Of a DNA stretch of 64,000 nucleotides, positions 63,546 through 64,000 are shown in pieces (position 1 is the stretch's first letter; every line of letters starts with the position of its first letter). Origin of the DNA: JAWWOL01 sp963797535 (lineage in GTDB: Bacteria; Actinomycetota; Actinomycetes; JAWWOL01). Under the pieces are notes generated by a model, which had not been told where the DNA came from, searched no databases, and worked only from the letters and a program-made list of their open reading frames with translations. Made by a program: the position numbers and the translations under genes. The stretch is taken from assembly GCA_963797535.1 (NCBI GenBank), contig CAWCPQ010000001.1, positions 992,001-1,056,000 of the forward strand. Direction: 5' to 3'.

Positions 63546-64000
63546 CAGCCCTGCGTTGCGCCGCGGTGATACGCCTTCCCTTGGCCCTCATCTTCGGCCG
63601 CAGCTCCCACGCGCGCCGCAGCCCCGGCATCGAGTGCCGCTCCCTGAGCACGACGCCAGCGACCACCACCACGTCACGCAGCGGAGCACCGAACCATGCG
63701 CCCGGCCGATGACGACCGTGTTTGAAGGCGATCAGGAATCGGTTCTGCACCCCCAGCCGATCCAGGGCGGGCACGCCGCGCGCTCCACCTCTGAGCGCCC
63801 TGACATGAAGCGCGGTGGCCGTGGGGACGACGATCTGCCGTACCCCGAGTCGCGAGGCCCGAAGACCCAGCTCGGCATCCTCACGGTAGGCGATGAAGTC
63901 TTCATCGAAGAACTCGCCGGTCTGGCTGACGATCAGCTCGTGGACCAATCGCGGCACCCACAGACAGGCGCCGGTGATGCCCTCGACCGGGTACGGTGCG
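63520..64000 (-). CDS. Glycosyltransferase family 2 protein, C-terminal part (partial)
   Basis: The gene enters from beyond base 64000; about 159 C-terminal codons are visible. They begin PYPVEGITGACLWVPR and continue TGEFFDEDFIAYREDAELGL, the acceptor/ED signature of rhamnosyltransferase-like GT2 enzymes (GAC...FDE.F..Y.ED.ELGLR). The C-terminus has a hydrophobic stretch (LRDVVVVAGVVLRE) and a basic tail. Likely another step of the same surface polysaccharide. Confidence 0.82.
   Translation of the reverse strand, partial: APYPVEGITGACLWVPRLVHELIVSQTGEFFDEDFIAYREDAELGLRASRLGVRQIVVPTATALHVRALRGGARGVPALDRLGVQNRFLIAFKHGRHRPGAWFGAPLRDVVVVAGVVLRERHSMPGLRRAWELRPKMRAKGRRITAAQRRAVSARPGDK

Overview
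This 64 kb window is high-GC actinobacterial chromosome (Actinomycetota, class Actinomycetes). The evidence is a bldD gene with an intact c-di-GMP signature, the actinobacterial integration host factor mihF, an ATPase-dead PriA, and the order pyrR-pyrBC-carAB-pyrDF-mihF-gmk-rpoZ-coaBC-metK-priA-def-fmt-rsmB-rpe-rib typical of this phylum. A class 1B PyrD/PyrK pair, PilMNO-type pili and the bldD/nusB/efp/pepQ/aro block would fit a Propionibacteriales- or Frankiales-like lineage, but the genus cannot be fixed from sequence alone. No tRNA, rRNA, insertion sequence, prophage or CRISPR array was seen.

Layout. 1-4.6 kb (minus): end of hisG, then the riboflavin operon ribD-ribE-ribBA-ribH behind an FMN riboswitch. 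4.6-8.6 kb: a transporter fused to a cyclic-nucleotide-binding domain, a receiver-GGDEF protein, a response regulator lacking its N-terminus, and rpe. 8.6-17.6 kb: translation and housekeeping genes (rsmB, fmt, def, priA, metK, coaBC, rpoZ, gmk, mihF). 17.9-28.3 kb: the complete de novo pyrimidine operon, with a PyrR-binding hairpin that masks the pyrR Shine-Dalgarno. 28.6-32.5 kb: bldD, a DUF559-type gene between two copies of a palindromic repeat, then nusB, efp and pepQ. 32.7-35.4 kb (plus): a secreted multidomain protein. 35.5-38.7 kb: aroC-aroK-aroB-aroQ. 38.8-50 kb: a type IVa pilus locus (pilB, pilT, pilC, three pilins, pilD, pilM, pilN, pilO and a PilP-like protein). 50-64 kb: a surface polysaccharide locus (Wzy/ligase-like protein, four glycosyltransferases, flippase, UDP-amino-uronic acid enzymes, AsnB-like amidotransferase, UDP-GlcNAc 2-epimerase).

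How it works together. The pilus and polysaccharide regions touch: the Wzy-like gene overlaps pilB by 4 nt. An identical-spacing promoter-like element, CTCAAG(G/T)-N14-(G/T)(C/T)CGA, precedes pilT, the pilA cluster, pilM and the amino-sugar operon, with a looser version before the secreted protein. It resembles FliA/WhiG-type promoters and suggests one alternative sigma factor drives the cell-surface programme. Three c-di-GMP-related proteins (receiver-GGDEF, BldD, PilB with a MshEN-like N-terminus) lie in the same window.

Quality note. Four conserved genes (fmt, the secreted protein, pilT, pilB) each carry one apparent +1 frameshift. The uniform direction suggests sequence error, but mutation cannot be excluded. 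They are annotated as whole genes with the shift marked.
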